A stretch of DNA of 37,385 nucleotides from Pseudomonas sp. GM48. Lineage in GTDB: Bacteria; Pseudomonadota; Gammaproteobacteria; Pseudomonadales; Pseudomonadaceae. Of the stretch, positions 1-7,906 are shown piece by piece. Location of the stretch: positions 1 to 37,385 of the forward strand of contig NZ_AKJM01000066.1 of assembly GCF_000282335.1 (NCBI RefSeq), given 5' to 3'. Position numbers and translations under genes: made by a program. The notes under the pieces are model-generated. The model was not told the DNA's origin. It saw only the letters and a program-made list of their open reading frames with translations, and searched no databases. Each line of letters opens with the position of its first letter. Position 1 is the first letter of the stretch.

Positions 1-80
1 GGGCTTGCTCGCGAAAGCGGGGTGTCAGATACATCAATGTTGACTGACACACCGCTTTCGCGAGCAAGCCCGCTCCCACA
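1..80. repeat. REP pair (family A), cut by the left edge
   Basis: Two inverted copies of the Pseudomonas REP core (GCGGGCTTGCTCGCGA and its complement) face each other across a short loop that itself contains a TGTCAG/CTGACA inverted repeat. The left copy is truncated by the window edge. It would fold into a long hairpin and probably ends or stabilises transcripts of an upstream gene outside the window. Confidence 0.9.
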
Positions 81-140
81 GAAAAGCAGTGCGCGGTGAT
101 GTCTGGATTGTCCTACACAACACAAAATCGCATGTTACTC

Positions 141-152
141 AGGAAATTTCCT
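141..152. promoter_or_regulatory. 12-bp perfect palindrome upstream of the LysR gene
   Basis: AGGAAATTTCCT is a perfect palindrome about 50 bases before the chosen start of the LysR gene. LysR regulators often bind their own promoter, so this could be an autoregulatory site, but the link is only positional and no clear -35/-10 was identified. Confidence 0.25.
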
Positions 153-202
153 ACAAGACGTGGGATGCTTTTGACCTGGTCAGTCTTCCGCGAGAGCCTT
201 TC

Positions 203-1135
203 ATGAAACGCAAAATGCCCGGCCTGAATGCCCTCAAAGCCTTCGAAGTGGCCGGCAGCACCGGGAGTTTTACCCGGGCCGCCGAATTGCTCAATGTCAC
301 CCAGAGTGCGGTCAGCCGCCAGGTGCGTCAGCTCGAAGAACAGTTGGGCGAGAACCTGCTGGAGCGGCGGCATCATCACCTCGACCTGACCAGCGCCGGC
401 CGGGTCCTGTTGCGGGCGCTGCATCAGTCGTTCGACAAGATCGAGCTGACGGTGCGCAGCATCCAGCAGAAAACTCATTCCAACCGTCTGCACATCAACG
501 CGCCGCCGACCTTCACCAGCCGCTGGTTGATGCCGCGGCTGGGGCGCTTGCGCGAGCAGCATCCGGAATTGGAACTGAGCATCACCACGCGCTTGCAGGA
601 CAGCCTGGCGGAGACCAGCACACTGGATTGTGCGATCCGTTTCGGCGATGGCGAATGGGACGGGCTGGACAGCTCGCTGCTGATCCAGGAACGGCATATC
701 GCGGTGTGCGCGCCGTCCTTGTATGCGCGGGAGTGGAGCGAGCAGGGCCTGGACCTCAATCGCCTGACACTGCTGCATGTGCTGGCCCGGGAAGACCAGC
801 GCTACCTGACCTGGAAACACTGGCTGGACGCGGCACGCATCAGCGGTGTCGACACCCAGGGCGGTTATGAATTCGACCTGCTGGACCTGGCGATCCAGGC
901 CGCCACCGATGGCCTGGGGATTACCATTGCCGACTGGCACATGGTTGCCTCGGAGTTGGCCAGCGGGCAGTTGACCCAGGTGCTGAACGTGCACGTCGAC
1001 GGGCATCAATCCTACTGGCTGGTGACCCGGCCGGAGCAGACCGAGATGCCGCAATTGCAGGTGTTCAGCCAGTGGTTGCAGGAGGAAGTCTGGTTGGCAC
1101 AAAGGCAACTCGAACCCTCGACGGCGGCCATCTAG
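203..1135 (+). CDS. LysR-family transcriptional regulator, GcvA-like
   Basis: A 310-residue LysR-type regulator. The N-terminal winged helix-turn-helix is clear (LNALKAFEVAGSTGSFTRAA, then LNVTQSAVSRQVRQLEE), followed by a substrate-binding effector domain starting near residue 90. The opening and general layout resemble the GcvA branch of the family. The ATG at 203 is preferred because the LysR alignment starts here and GAGAG lies 7 bases upstream; the frame stays open upstream to 89, but that extension matches no known part of the family. It is encoded just ahead of the aldehyde dehydrogenase-MFS-enolase-GMC set, in the same direction and separated by a REP pair, so it may control that set. 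The ligand is unknown. An alternative is an unrelated GcvA-like regulator that only happens to be adjacent. Confidence 0.9.
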   Translation: MKRKMPGLNALKAFEVAGSTGSFTRAAELLNVTQSAVSRQVRQLEEQLGENLLERRHHHLDLTSAGRVLLRALHQSFDKIELTVRSIQQKTHSNRLHINAPPTFTSRWLMPRLGRLREQHPELELSITTRLQDSLAETSTLDCAIRFGDGEWDGLDSSLLIQERHIAVCAPSLYAREWSEQGLDLNRLTLLHVLAREDQRYLTWKHWLDAARISGVDTQGGYEFDLLDLAIQAATDGLGITIADWHMVASELASGQLTQVLNVHVDGHQSYWLVTRPEQTEMPQLQVFSQWLQEEVWLAQRQLEPSTAAI

Positions 1136-1151
1136 TCACCGCTGAACCCCT

Positions 1152-1240
1152 TGTGGGAGCGGGCTTGCTCGCGAAGGCGTAGTGTCAGACACCAACTCTG
1201 TCACTGATCCACCGCTTTCGAGCAAGCCCGCTACCACAGG
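1152..1240. repeat. REP pair (family A), degenerate right arm
   Basis: A head-to-head REP pair follows the LysR stop. The right arm has lost bases in the CGCGAGC core (it reads TTTCGAGCAAGCCCGCTACC), so it pairs less perfectly than the other copies in the window. Confidence 0.88.
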
Positions 1241-1365
1241 GGATCGCATCGTTTTCGGGGTAACCTGCATTTTTCGAATGTTTCACCGCTCAATAAATCG
1301 TTTGTTCAACCCGGTCTGCATGACAAGACTGGCGGTATTGAAAAAAACAACGATGGGCGATTCAC

Positions 1366-2790
1366 ATGCGACTCGAGCGAAACTTTGTTAACGGCCACTT
1401 CATTGAACCGGCCAGCGATGCGCTGATCGCGGTCTACAACCCGGCGACTGAAGCGCTGGTGGGCCACGTCTCGGCGGCCACGGCCGATGAAGCCACGGCG
1501 GCGGTCGAAGCGGCCCAGGCAGCACAAAAAGTATGGGGCAAGCTCACCAGCATTGAACGCGCCGATTACTTGCGCTCCTTTGCTGATGCTCTCGAGGCCC
1601 GCGCGGTCAACATCGGTGAGGCCCTCGCCGCCGAATCCGGCAAGAGCGTGGCCGACGCCAGCAACGAAGCCCGCTACGCGGCACAGATCACCCGCTATCA
1701 CGCAGAGTGGGCGCGCCGGATCGAAGGCGAGATCATTCCCAGCGATTCGCCGAACGAAAACCTGTTCCTGCACCGCGAACCGATTGGCGTGGTCGCCTGC
1801 CTGATTCCGTTCAACTACCCGGTCTACACCCTGCTGCGCAAAATCGCCCCGGCGCTGATCGCCGGCAACACCGTGGTCGTACGCCCGAGCAACAACACGC
1901 CGACCTCGGCCTTCGAAATCGCCAAGGCGGTGCAGCAATCCGGTCTGCCGGCGGGCGTGGTGAACATCCTGACCATGGACCACGGCACCGCCGCCGTCGT
2001 CTGCACCCATAAAGCCGTGGGCCTGATCACTCTGACCGGCAGCGTCAACGCCGGGCGCATCGTGCTCGATTACTGCAAGGCCAATATCGCCAAGCCGTCC
2101 CTGGAACTGGGCGGCAAGACCCCGGCGATCATCGAGGCCGATGCTGACCTCGAAGCGGCCGCCAGTGCCATCGTCGCTTCCAAGACCACCCACTGCGGCC
2201 AGTTGTGCACGGCGGTGGAGCGGGTCTATGTGCAGGAAAGCGTCTACGACCAATTCCTCGGCTTGCTGAAAGAGAAAATCAGTGCCGTGAAATTCGGCGA
2301 CCGCGTCACCGATGCCAGCCTGATGGGGCCATTGGTCAACGCCAGTTCGCAGCAGAACATCCACGCCATGGTCGAGCGCGCCATCGCCGACGGCGCGGTG
2401 CTGGAAACCGGCGGCGTGCTGCCTGAAGGCAAGGGCCATTTCTATCCGCCGACCCTGCTCAGCGGCTGCCGCCAGGACATGGAAATCATCCAGGAAGAAA
2501 TCTTCGGCCCGGTGCTGCCGGTGCTCAAGTACCGCGACATCGACGAAGCGCTGGCCATGGCCAACGACCACCAGTTCGGCCTGTCGTCGGTGCTGTACAC
2601 CGAGAACTATCGCACCGCGCAGAAAGTCGCCAACGCCATCGAGGCCGGCGAGCTGTACGTCAATCGCACCCCGGCCGACCCGTACCAGGGCTTCCACGCC
2701 GGCTGGAAACGTTCGGGCCTGGGCGGCGATGACGGCAAGCACGGCATGCTCGAATTCACCCAGACCCGTCTGGTGGTGATGAAGTACTGA
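1366..2790 (+). CDS. NAD(P)+-dependent aldehyde dehydrogenase, AldA-like
   Basis: A 474-residue aldehyde dehydrogenase of normal length that oxidises an aldehyde to the acid in the cytoplasm. The catalytic set is intact: Asn150 in PFNYP, general base Glu247 in LELGGK, and nucleophile Cys281 in HCGQLCTAVERV. The C-terminal QGFHAGWKRSGLGGDDGKHG and the overall pattern closely resemble E. coli AldA (lactaldehyde/glycolaldehyde dehydrogenase). One oddity is the cofactor-binding motif, usually KPSE, which reads RPSN around residue 173 and may alter nicotinamide cofactor preference. The Shine-Dalgarno sequence before this ATG is weak. It is the first of four co-directional catabolic genes (MFS, enolase-fold enzyme, GMC flavoprotein follow), which suggests it removes an aldehyde made by the GMC enzyme or by an aldolase encoded elsewhere. 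The substrate is inferred, not shown. Confidence 0.92.
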   Translation: MRLERNFVNGHFIEPASDALIAVYNPATEALVGHVSAATADEATAAVEAAQAAQKVWGKLTSIERADYLRSFADALEARAVNIGEALAAESGKSVADASNEARYAAQITRYHAEWARRIEGEIIPSDSPNENLFLHREPIGVVACLIPFNYPVYTLLRKIAPALIAGNTVVVRPSNNTPTSAFEIAKAVQQSGLPAGVVNILTMDHGTAAVVCTHKAVGLITLTGSVNAGRIVLDYCKANIAKPSLELGGKTPAIIEADADLEAAASAIVASKTTHCGQLCTAVERVYVQESVYDQFLGLLKEKISAVKFGDRVTDASLMGPLVNASSQQNIHAMVERAIADGAVLETGGVLPEGKGHFYPPTLLSGCRQDMEIIQEEIFGPVLPVLKYRDIDEALAMANDHQFGLSSVLYTENYRTAQKVANAIEAGELYVNRTPADPYQGFHAGWKRSGLGGDDGKHGMLEFTQTRLVVMKY

Positions 2791-2815
2791 TTTACCCGGA
2801 GCACCCCTCTCGCTT

Positions 2816-2907
2816 ATGTGGGAGCGGGCTTGCTCGCGAATGCAGAGTGTCAGCCTCCATCAATGCTGACTGATCCACCGCTTTCGCGAGCAAGCCCGCT
2901 CCCACAT
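2816..2907. repeat. REP pair (family A)
   Basis: A complete head-to-head REP pair with the usual loop (GTGTCAG...GACTGA), between the aldehyde dehydrogenase stop and the MFS gene. It may partly separate expression of the two genes by RNA processing or termination. Confidence 0.92.
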
Positions 2908-2982
2908 TGGCCTGAGTACACCCGAGATATATAAAAACAATTATTCGAGCGCCCGGACCACCGGGCGCCAGAGGTCTACTCG

Positions 2983-4317
2983 ATGTCCAAGCAAGCATCC
3001 ACTGCTGCCGCTGTTCAGGGTTCGAACGCGGGTCTTAAAAGCCACAGTGACAAGGGAAGTCGTTATTTCCAACTGATGCTGTTGGTGCTCGCCGCCGGTG
3101 CGATCTACCCGATCCTGTACCTGCGCCAGGTCTACCAGACCACCATGCTCGAAGTGTTCCAGATCAACCACAGTGAACTGGGTTATCTGTACTCGATGCT
3201 GGGCACGATCTTCCTGTTGTCGTATCTGCCCAGCGGCTGGCTGGCGGATCGCATCGCACCACGCTTTCTGATTTTCTTCTCGCTGGTGGCTACCGGCGCC
3301 CTGGGCCTGTGGTACTCCACCGCGCCGTCGATGACCGGCCTGATGATCATCTTCGGTTGCTGGGGCCTGACCACCGGCTTGACCTTCTGGGCCTCGGTGC
3401 TCAAGCGGGTGAAGATGATTGCTCATCACTCCGAACAGGGCCGCTTCTTCGGCATCCTCGACGGCGGTCGCGGTCTGGTGGAAGCCTTGCTGGCAACGGT
3501 CGCCCTGGGCCTGTTCGCCTTCGCCACCGAAACTCGTGGCGAGTCGGTGGCCGAAGGTTTCAAGCATGTGGTCTACCTGTATTCCTTCACCTGTATCGCC
3601 ATCGGTTGTGTGCTGGTGCTGATCAAGGATCCGAAGTCGATGGAAGACACGGCAGCGGTGGAGAAAGGCAAGTTCAACCTGCTCAGCGACCTGACCACGT
3701 TGGTGAAAATTCCTGAACTGTGGCTGGTCACCGCCATTGTGTTCTGCGGTTACCACATCTTCTGGGCCACCTACAGTTTCTCCGATTACCTGCAGGGCGG
3801 CGGCATGACTGCGGTCATGGCCGGCACCATCACCACCATCAAACTGTGGATGCGTCCCATCGGCGGCATCGGTGGCGGTTGGCTGGGCGACAAGTTCTCC
3901 AACATTTCGGTACTGGTCGTCGCGTTGTTCCTCGCATCCCTGGCGATGATCGGCCTGATCGTGTTCCCGGCCCTCAACAGCCTGGGCCTGCTGATCGGTA
4001 CGGTGATTTTTATCGGCCTGATGACCTACGCCATTCGCGGGCTGTACTGGGCGATTCTCGACACCTGCAACATTCCGCTGCGCATAACCGGCCTGGCCAT
4101 CGGCATCGTCTCGGTGGTGGGTTACCTGCCGGATGCCTTCATTCCCTTGATCAACGGCTACCTCACCGAGCATTTCCCCGGTGCCTTTGGTTACAAGCTG
4201 TATTTCGGCTACATCGCGTTCGTCGGCCTGCTCGGGACCCTGGCGGCCCTGACCCTGCGCGCACGGATCAATCGTAAATCCTTGAACACGACTAATTTGA
4301 AAAAGACAGGTGCCTGA
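2983..4317 (+). CDS. MFS transporter (probable organic/sugar acid uptake)
   Basis: A 444-residue inner-membrane permease with about 12 hydrophobic segments. The MFS loop 2-3 signature is visible as GWLADRIAPR near residue 85, with a second half-motif (GGWLGDKF) near residue 305. Length is typical. The pattern around LRQVYQTTMLEVFQI recalls the YihN-type branch of sugar-derivative transporters, a weak resemblance only. The ATG follows a GAGG-like site (GAGGTCTACTCG). Its stop codon lies one base before the start of the enolase-superfamily gene (TGA-G-ATG), so the two are translationally coupled and the permease very probably imports the substrate or a precursor for that enzyme. Confidence 0.92.
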   Translation: MSKQASTAAAVQGSNAGLKSHSDKGSRYFQLMLLVLAAGAIYPILYLRQVYQTTMLEVFQINHSELGYLYSMLGTIFLLSYLPSGWLADRIAPRFLIFFSLVATGALGLWYSTAPSMTGLMIIFGCWGLTTGLTFWASVLKRVKMIAHHSEQGRFFGILDGGRGLVEALLATVALGLFAFATETRGESVAEGFKHVVYLYSFTCIAIGCVLVLIKDPKSMEDTAAVEKGKFNLLSDLTTLVKIPELWLVTAIVFCGYHIFWATYSFSDYLQGGGMTAVMAGTITTIKLWMRPIGGIGGGWLGDKFSNISVLVVALFLASLAMIGLIVFPALNSLGLLIGTVIFIGLMTYAIRGLYWAILDTCNIPLRITGLAIGIVSVVGYLPDAFIPLINGYLTEHFPGAFGYKLYFGYIAFVGLLGTLAALTLRARINRKSLNTTNLKKTGA

Positions 4318-4318
4318 G

Positions 4319-5536
4319 ATGAAAATCGTCGCCCTTGAAACCCATATCGTTGCCGTTCCACCGCCGCACATCGGCGGGATGTACTGGCTGTTCGTCAAGC
4401 TCAAGACCGACTGCGGCATCGAAGGCGTCGGCGAAATCTACGCCGCGACCTTCGGCCCCAAGGCCATGCTGCCGATCATCGAAGACGTGTTCGAACGCTA
4501 CCTGCTGAACCAGGACCCGCACCACATCGAACGTTTTTTCCGCCAGGCTTATTCGAGCGGCTTCACCCAGCGCCCGGACCTGACCATGATGGGCGTGGTC
4601 AGCGGCCTGGAGATGGCCTGCTGGGACATCATCGGCAAGGCGGCGAACAAACCGGTGTACGAGTTGCTCGGCGGCAAGGTCCACGAAAAGCTGCGTTCCT
4701 ACACCTACCTGTACCCGGTCAACAGCAAGGGTGAGTACGACTACGACGACCCCGACCTGGCCGCCGAGTGCGCCATCGAAAACATGAACAAAGGCTTCAC
4801 CGCCGTGAAGTTCGACCCGGCCGGGCCGTACACCGCGTACTCTGGTCACCAGATTTCCCTGGAAGTGCTGGAGCGCTGCGAAACCTTCTGCCGCAAGATC
4901 CGCGAAGCGGTGGGTGACAAGTGCGATTTGCTGTTCGGCACCCACGGGCAAATGGTGCCGTCCTCGGCCATTCGTCTGGCCAAGCGCCTGGAGAAGTACG
5001 ACCCGCTGTGGTTCGAAGAGCCGGTGCCGCCAGGCCAGGAAGACGCGATGGCGCAAGTCGCGGCCAAGACCAGCATCCCGATTGCCACCGGTGAACGCCT
5101 GACCACCAAGTACGAATTCTTCAAGCTGTTGCAGGCTGGCGGTGCGTCGATCCTGCAAATGAACGTCGCACGCTGCGGTGGCCTGCTGGAAGCGAAGAAG
5201 ATCGCGAGCATGGCCGAAGCCTGGTACGCGCAGATCGCCCCGCACCTCTACAACGGTCCGATCGGCGCGGCGGCGAGTTTCCAGCTGGCGACCTGCACGC
5301 CGAACTTCCTGATCCAGGAAAGCATCATGACCTGGGGCGGTTTCCATGCCGAAGTCCTGACCAAACCCTTGCAGTGGGAGGACGGCTACATCATCCCGTC
5401 CACCGAGCCGGGCCTTGGCGTGGAGCTGAACATGGATGTGGTGCGCAAGCATTCGCCGTACACCGGTGAGCGGTTGCACCTGCAAATGGCGCCGACCCCG
5501 GCAGACGTCAAGGACACTTCGCCGGCCAGGGGCTGA
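4319..5536 (+). CDS. Mandelate racemase/muconate lactonizing-type enzyme (putative acid-sugar dehydratase)
   Basis: A 405-residue enolase-superfamily protein with an N-terminal capping domain (about 1-120) and a C-terminal barrel. Compared with E. coli galactonate dehydratase (metal ligands D183, E209, E235; catalytic H185 and H285), the spacing is kept exactly: position 207, E233, E259, with H209 and H309 in place. However, position 207 is Gly (FGTHGQ) rather than Asp, and the Asp normally paired with the second His is Asn282. The family normally abstracts a proton alpha to a carboxylate on a Mg2+-bound acid sugar, so this is either a subgroup with a rearranged metal site or a changed chemistry. 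The ATG at 4319 is preferred over an in-frame GTG nine bases upstream because ACAGG is then well spaced. It is coupled to the MFS gene. The substrate is unknown. Confidence 0.9.
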   Translation: MKIVALETHIVAVPPPHIGGMYWLFVKLKTDCGIEGVGEIYAATFGPKAMLPIIEDVFERYLLNQDPHHIERFFRQAYSSGFTQRPDLTMMGVVSGLEMACWDIIGKAANKPVYELLGGKVHEKLRSYTYLYPVNSKGEYDYDDPDLAAECAIENMNKGFTAVKFDPAGPYTAYSGHQISLEVLERCETFCRKIREAVGDKCDLLFGTHGQMVPSSAIRLAKRLEKYDPLWFEEPVPPGQEDAMAQVAAKTSIPIATGERLTTKYEFFKLLQAGGASILQMNVARCGGLLEAKKIASMAEAWYAQIAPHLYNGPIGAAASFQLATCTPNFLIQESIMTWGGFHAEVLTKPLQWEDGYIIPSTEPGLGVELNMDVVRKHSPYTGERLHLQMAPTPADVKDTSPARG

Positions 5537-5565
5537 CGGGAATTCCGGTCGCCGGGCACAGCCCA

Positions 5566-5656
5566 TGTGGGAGCGGGCTTGCTCGCGAAAGCGGTGTGTC
5601 ATTCAACCAAGATATCGACTGACACGGCCTCTTCGCGAGCAAGCCCGCTCCCACAG
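5566..5656. repeat. REP pair (family A)
   Basis: A head-to-head REP pair after the enolase-superfamily gene, with a loop diverged in sequence but still carrying TGTCA/TGACA ends. A T7 run follows at about 5683, close to the GMC gene start. Confidence 0.92.
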
Positions 5657-5713
5657 AAGCAGTACTTGCCCATTCCGGCTTTTTTTGTACAACGACTTAC
5701 GCGGTAACCGTGC

Positions 5714-7324
5714 ATGACATACGACTACATCATCGCTGGCGCCGGCGCAGCAGGCTGCGTTCTGGCCAATCGCCTCTCGGCTTCCGGGAAACACACGGTG
5801 TTGCTGCTGGAGGCGGGCGGGAAAGACTCATCCTTCTGGTTCAAGATCCCGGTCGGCTTCGCCAAAATGTATTACAACCCGACCTTCAACTGGATGTACT
5901 ACAGCCGCCCGCAAAAGCAGTTGAACAACCGCGAAATCTACGCCCCGCGCGGCAAGGTGCAGGGTGGCTCGGGTTCGATCAATGCGATGATCTACGTGCG
6001 TGGCCAGGCCCATGACTTCGATGACTGGGCGGCCAACGGCAACGACGGCTGGGGTTTCAAGGACGTGCTGCCGTACTTCCGCAAACTGGAAAACCACCCG
6101 CTGGGTGACAGCGAGTACCACGGCGGCAACGGCCCGATCAGCATCACCCCGATGAAGGGCCAGACCCATCCGATCTGCGATGTGTTCCTCAAGGGCTGCG
6201 ATGAACTGGGCTACCCCATCAGCGACGACTTCAACGGGCCGAAATTCGAAGGTGCGGGCATCTACGACGTCAATACCCGCGACGGCCAGCGTTGCTCCAG
6301 CAGCTTCGCCCATTTGCACCCGGCATTAAGCCGGCCGAACCTGACGGTCGAGCATTTTGCCCTGGTGGACCGGGTGCTGTTCGACGACCGGCAACGTGCT
6401 ACCGGGATCTCCATCACCCAGCACGGCGTGGTGCGAACCTTCAGGGCCAACAAGGAAGTGATCCTCTGCGCCGGTGCCGTGGACACACCGAAGATTCTGC
6501 AACTGTCCGGCGTGGCCGATCAGGCGCTGCTGGCCAGGCACAACATCCCGATGGTCAAGCACCTGCCGGCGGTGGGACAGAACCTGCAGGATCACCTGTG
6601 CACCAGTTACTACTACAAGGCCAACATCCCGACACTCAACGATCAGCTCAGTTCGTTGTTCGGCCAGTTCAAACTGGGCCTGAAGTACCTGTTCACCCGC
6701 AAGGGCGCGCTGGCGATGAGCGTCAACCAGGCCGGCGGGTTCTTCCGTGGCGACGCGCAGCAGACCAACCCGAACTTGCAGTTGTACTTCAACCCGCTGT
6801 CGTACCAGATCCCGAAAAACAACAAGGCCAGCCTCAAGCCCGAGCCGTACTCAGGCTTCCTGCTGTGCTTCAACCCATGCCGGCCGACCAGTCGCGGGCA
6901 CATCGAAATCGCTTCGAAAAACCCGCGGGATGCGGCGCTGATCGACCCGAATTACCTGAGCACCCAGAAGGACATCGACGAGGTGATCCAGGGCAGCCGC
7001 CTGATGCGCAAGATCATGCAGGCCCCGGCGCTCAAGGACATCACAGTCGAAGAAGTGTTGCCGGGACCGGTGGTCGAAACCGACGAACAGATGTTGCAGT
7101 ACTTCCGCGAAAACAGTGGCTCGATTTACCACCTGTGTGGTTCCTGCGCCATGGGCTCGGACGAACGCAAATCGGTGGTGGACAAGCGCCTCAAGGTCCA
7201 CGGGGTGGGCGGTTTGCGCATCGTCGATGCGTCGATTTTTCCCAACGTGACGTCGGGCAACACCCACGCCGCCGTGCTGATGGTGGCGGAGAAGGGGGCC
7301 GACCTGATCCTGCAGGACGCTTGA
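5714..7324 (+). CDS. GMC-family FAD oxidoreductase (choline dehydrogenase-like alcohol dehydrogenase)
   Basis: A 536-residue glucose-methanol-choline flavoprotein of full length. The ADP-binding motif is at the N-terminus (IIAGAGAAGCVLANRLS), the first GMC signature follows (PRGKVQGGSGSINAMIYVRG, about residues 77-96), and the C-terminal active-site pair is His473 (IYHLCGSC) and His518 (GNTHAA). Many choline-dehydrogenase-like members carry Asn at the second position, so the His/His pair is worth noting. The family oxidises an alcohol with FAD and passes electrons to oxygen or a quinone. There is no signal peptide. It ends the catabolic set, separated from the enolase-fold gene by a REP pair, and would produce an aldehyde or ketone that the adjacent dehydrogenase could oxidise. 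The ribosome-binding site is weak. Confidence 0.92.
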   Translation: MTYDYIIAGAGAAGCVLANRLSASGKHTVLLLEAGGKDSSFWFKIPVGFAKMYYNPTFNWMYYSRPQKQLNNREIYAPRGKVQGGSGSINAMIYVRGQAHDFDDWAANGNDGWGFKDVLPYFRKLENHPLGDSEYHGGNGPISITPMKGQTHPICDVFLKGCDELGYPISDDFNGPKFEGAGIYDVNTRDGQRCSSSFAHLHPALSRPNLTVEHFALVDRVLFDDRQRATGISITQHGVVRTFRANKEVILCAGAVDTPKILQLSGVADQALLARHNIPMVKHLPAVGQNLQDHLCTSYYYKANIPTLNDQLSSLFGQFKLGLKYLFTRKGALAMSVNQAGGFFRGDAQQTNPNLQLYFNPLSYQIPKNNKASLKPEPYSGFLLCFNPCRPTSRGHIEIASKNPRDAALIDPNYLSTQKDIDEVIQGSRLMRKIMQAPALKDITVEEVLPGPVVETDEQMLQYFRENSGSIYHLCGSCAMGSDERKSVVDKRLKVHGVGGLRIVDASIFPNVTSGNTHAAVLMVAEKGADLILQDA

Positions 7325-7438
7325 TGCCGGTCACCTGGCTGTATCAAAAATGAATTTCCGCCGAATCCGCTGCTCATAACTTTAAGTGGCGGGCTAGAGC
7401 CTGCGAAATCATTGAGGCAATCAGGGAGCGGCACGGTC

Positions 7439-7846
7439 ATGAGTCGAGTACCGACAGCGGGCGCAGATCATCCTGGCAGGTTGATTCTGGTGGTTGAGGA
7501 CGACCCGCTGATCCTGGAGTTTCTCTGTGAGATTCTTCAGGAGGAAGGTTTTGTCGTCGAGCCGCATGTCAGTGCGGACGCGGCAGCCATCTATCTGGAA
7601 CAGCATGCGCCGGAGGTGGGCTTGCTGCTGACGGACATCACCATGCCCGGCACGCTCAATGGTGCGGACCTGGCCAACCAATTCGGTGATCGCTGGCCGG
7701 ACAAGCCGATCATGATCATGTCCGGTTTCGAAACCCCGGCCAGCTCCGGGGTGCGACACGCCGTTTCGTTCATCAAGAAACCCTGGGCCATCGGTCCGTT
7801 GCTGGACTGTGTCGATGACGCCTTCAAGTCCAGGAGACTCAACTGA
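7439..7846 (+). CDS. Stand-alone response-regulator receiver domain
   Basis: A 135-residue protein consisting only of a CheY-like receiver. Acidic pocket residues are E20-D21-D22, the phospho-acceptor is Asp66 (LLLTDITMPG), and the conserved Lys lies in FIKKPW. There is no output domain, so it acts by protein-protein contact or as a phosphate sink. The ATG at 7439 is chosen over an upstream in-frame start because GGGAG lies at good distance and the receiver begins shortly after. No histidine kinase is adjacent; the nearest, at 17.9 kb, has its own regulator. The INxxxLA-like stretch NGADLANQF after the acceptor site resembles receivers attached to hybrid kinases. Confidence 0.9.
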   Translation: MSRVPTAGADHPGRLILVVEDDPLILEFLCEILQEEGFVVEPHVSADAAAIYLEQHAPEVGLLLTDITMPGTLNGADLANQFGDRWPDKPIMIMSGFETPASSGVRHAVSFIKKPWAIGPLLDCVDDAFKSRRLN

Positions 7847-7906
7847 AGCGCTCGCAGATGCTACATTGCCGGGCAAATCCGTGCGGCACCTGCGAGGTTC
7901 TATTCC

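Noticed and set aside
1182..1391. A 69-residue plus-strand open frame starting in the REP pair
   Set aside because: It translates repeat sequence and overlaps the start of the aldehyde dehydrogenase.
1306..2742. A 478-residue minus-strand open frame inside the aldehyde dehydrogenase gene
   Set aside because: It is an antisense shadow of a high-GC gene; its protein is rich in His/Gly/Arg/Asp with no recognisable domain, while the plus strand encodes a complete enzyme with catalytic residues.
1..2907. Regularly recurring GGGAGCGGGCTTGCTCGCGA units considered as a CRISPR array
   Set aside because: The units are palindromic, in inverted pairs, and dispersed between genes at kilobase distances; there are no short unique spacers in series and no cas genes.
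4310..4318. GTG at 4310 as start of the enolase-superfamily gene
   Set aside because: The ACAGG sequence would overlap this start; the ATG at 4319 is correctly spaced and matches the usual start of the family.
2941..4419. A 492-residue minus-strand open frame across the MFS gene
   Set aside because: Gln/His/Gly-rich shadow translation with no domain; the plus strand has a clear transporter.
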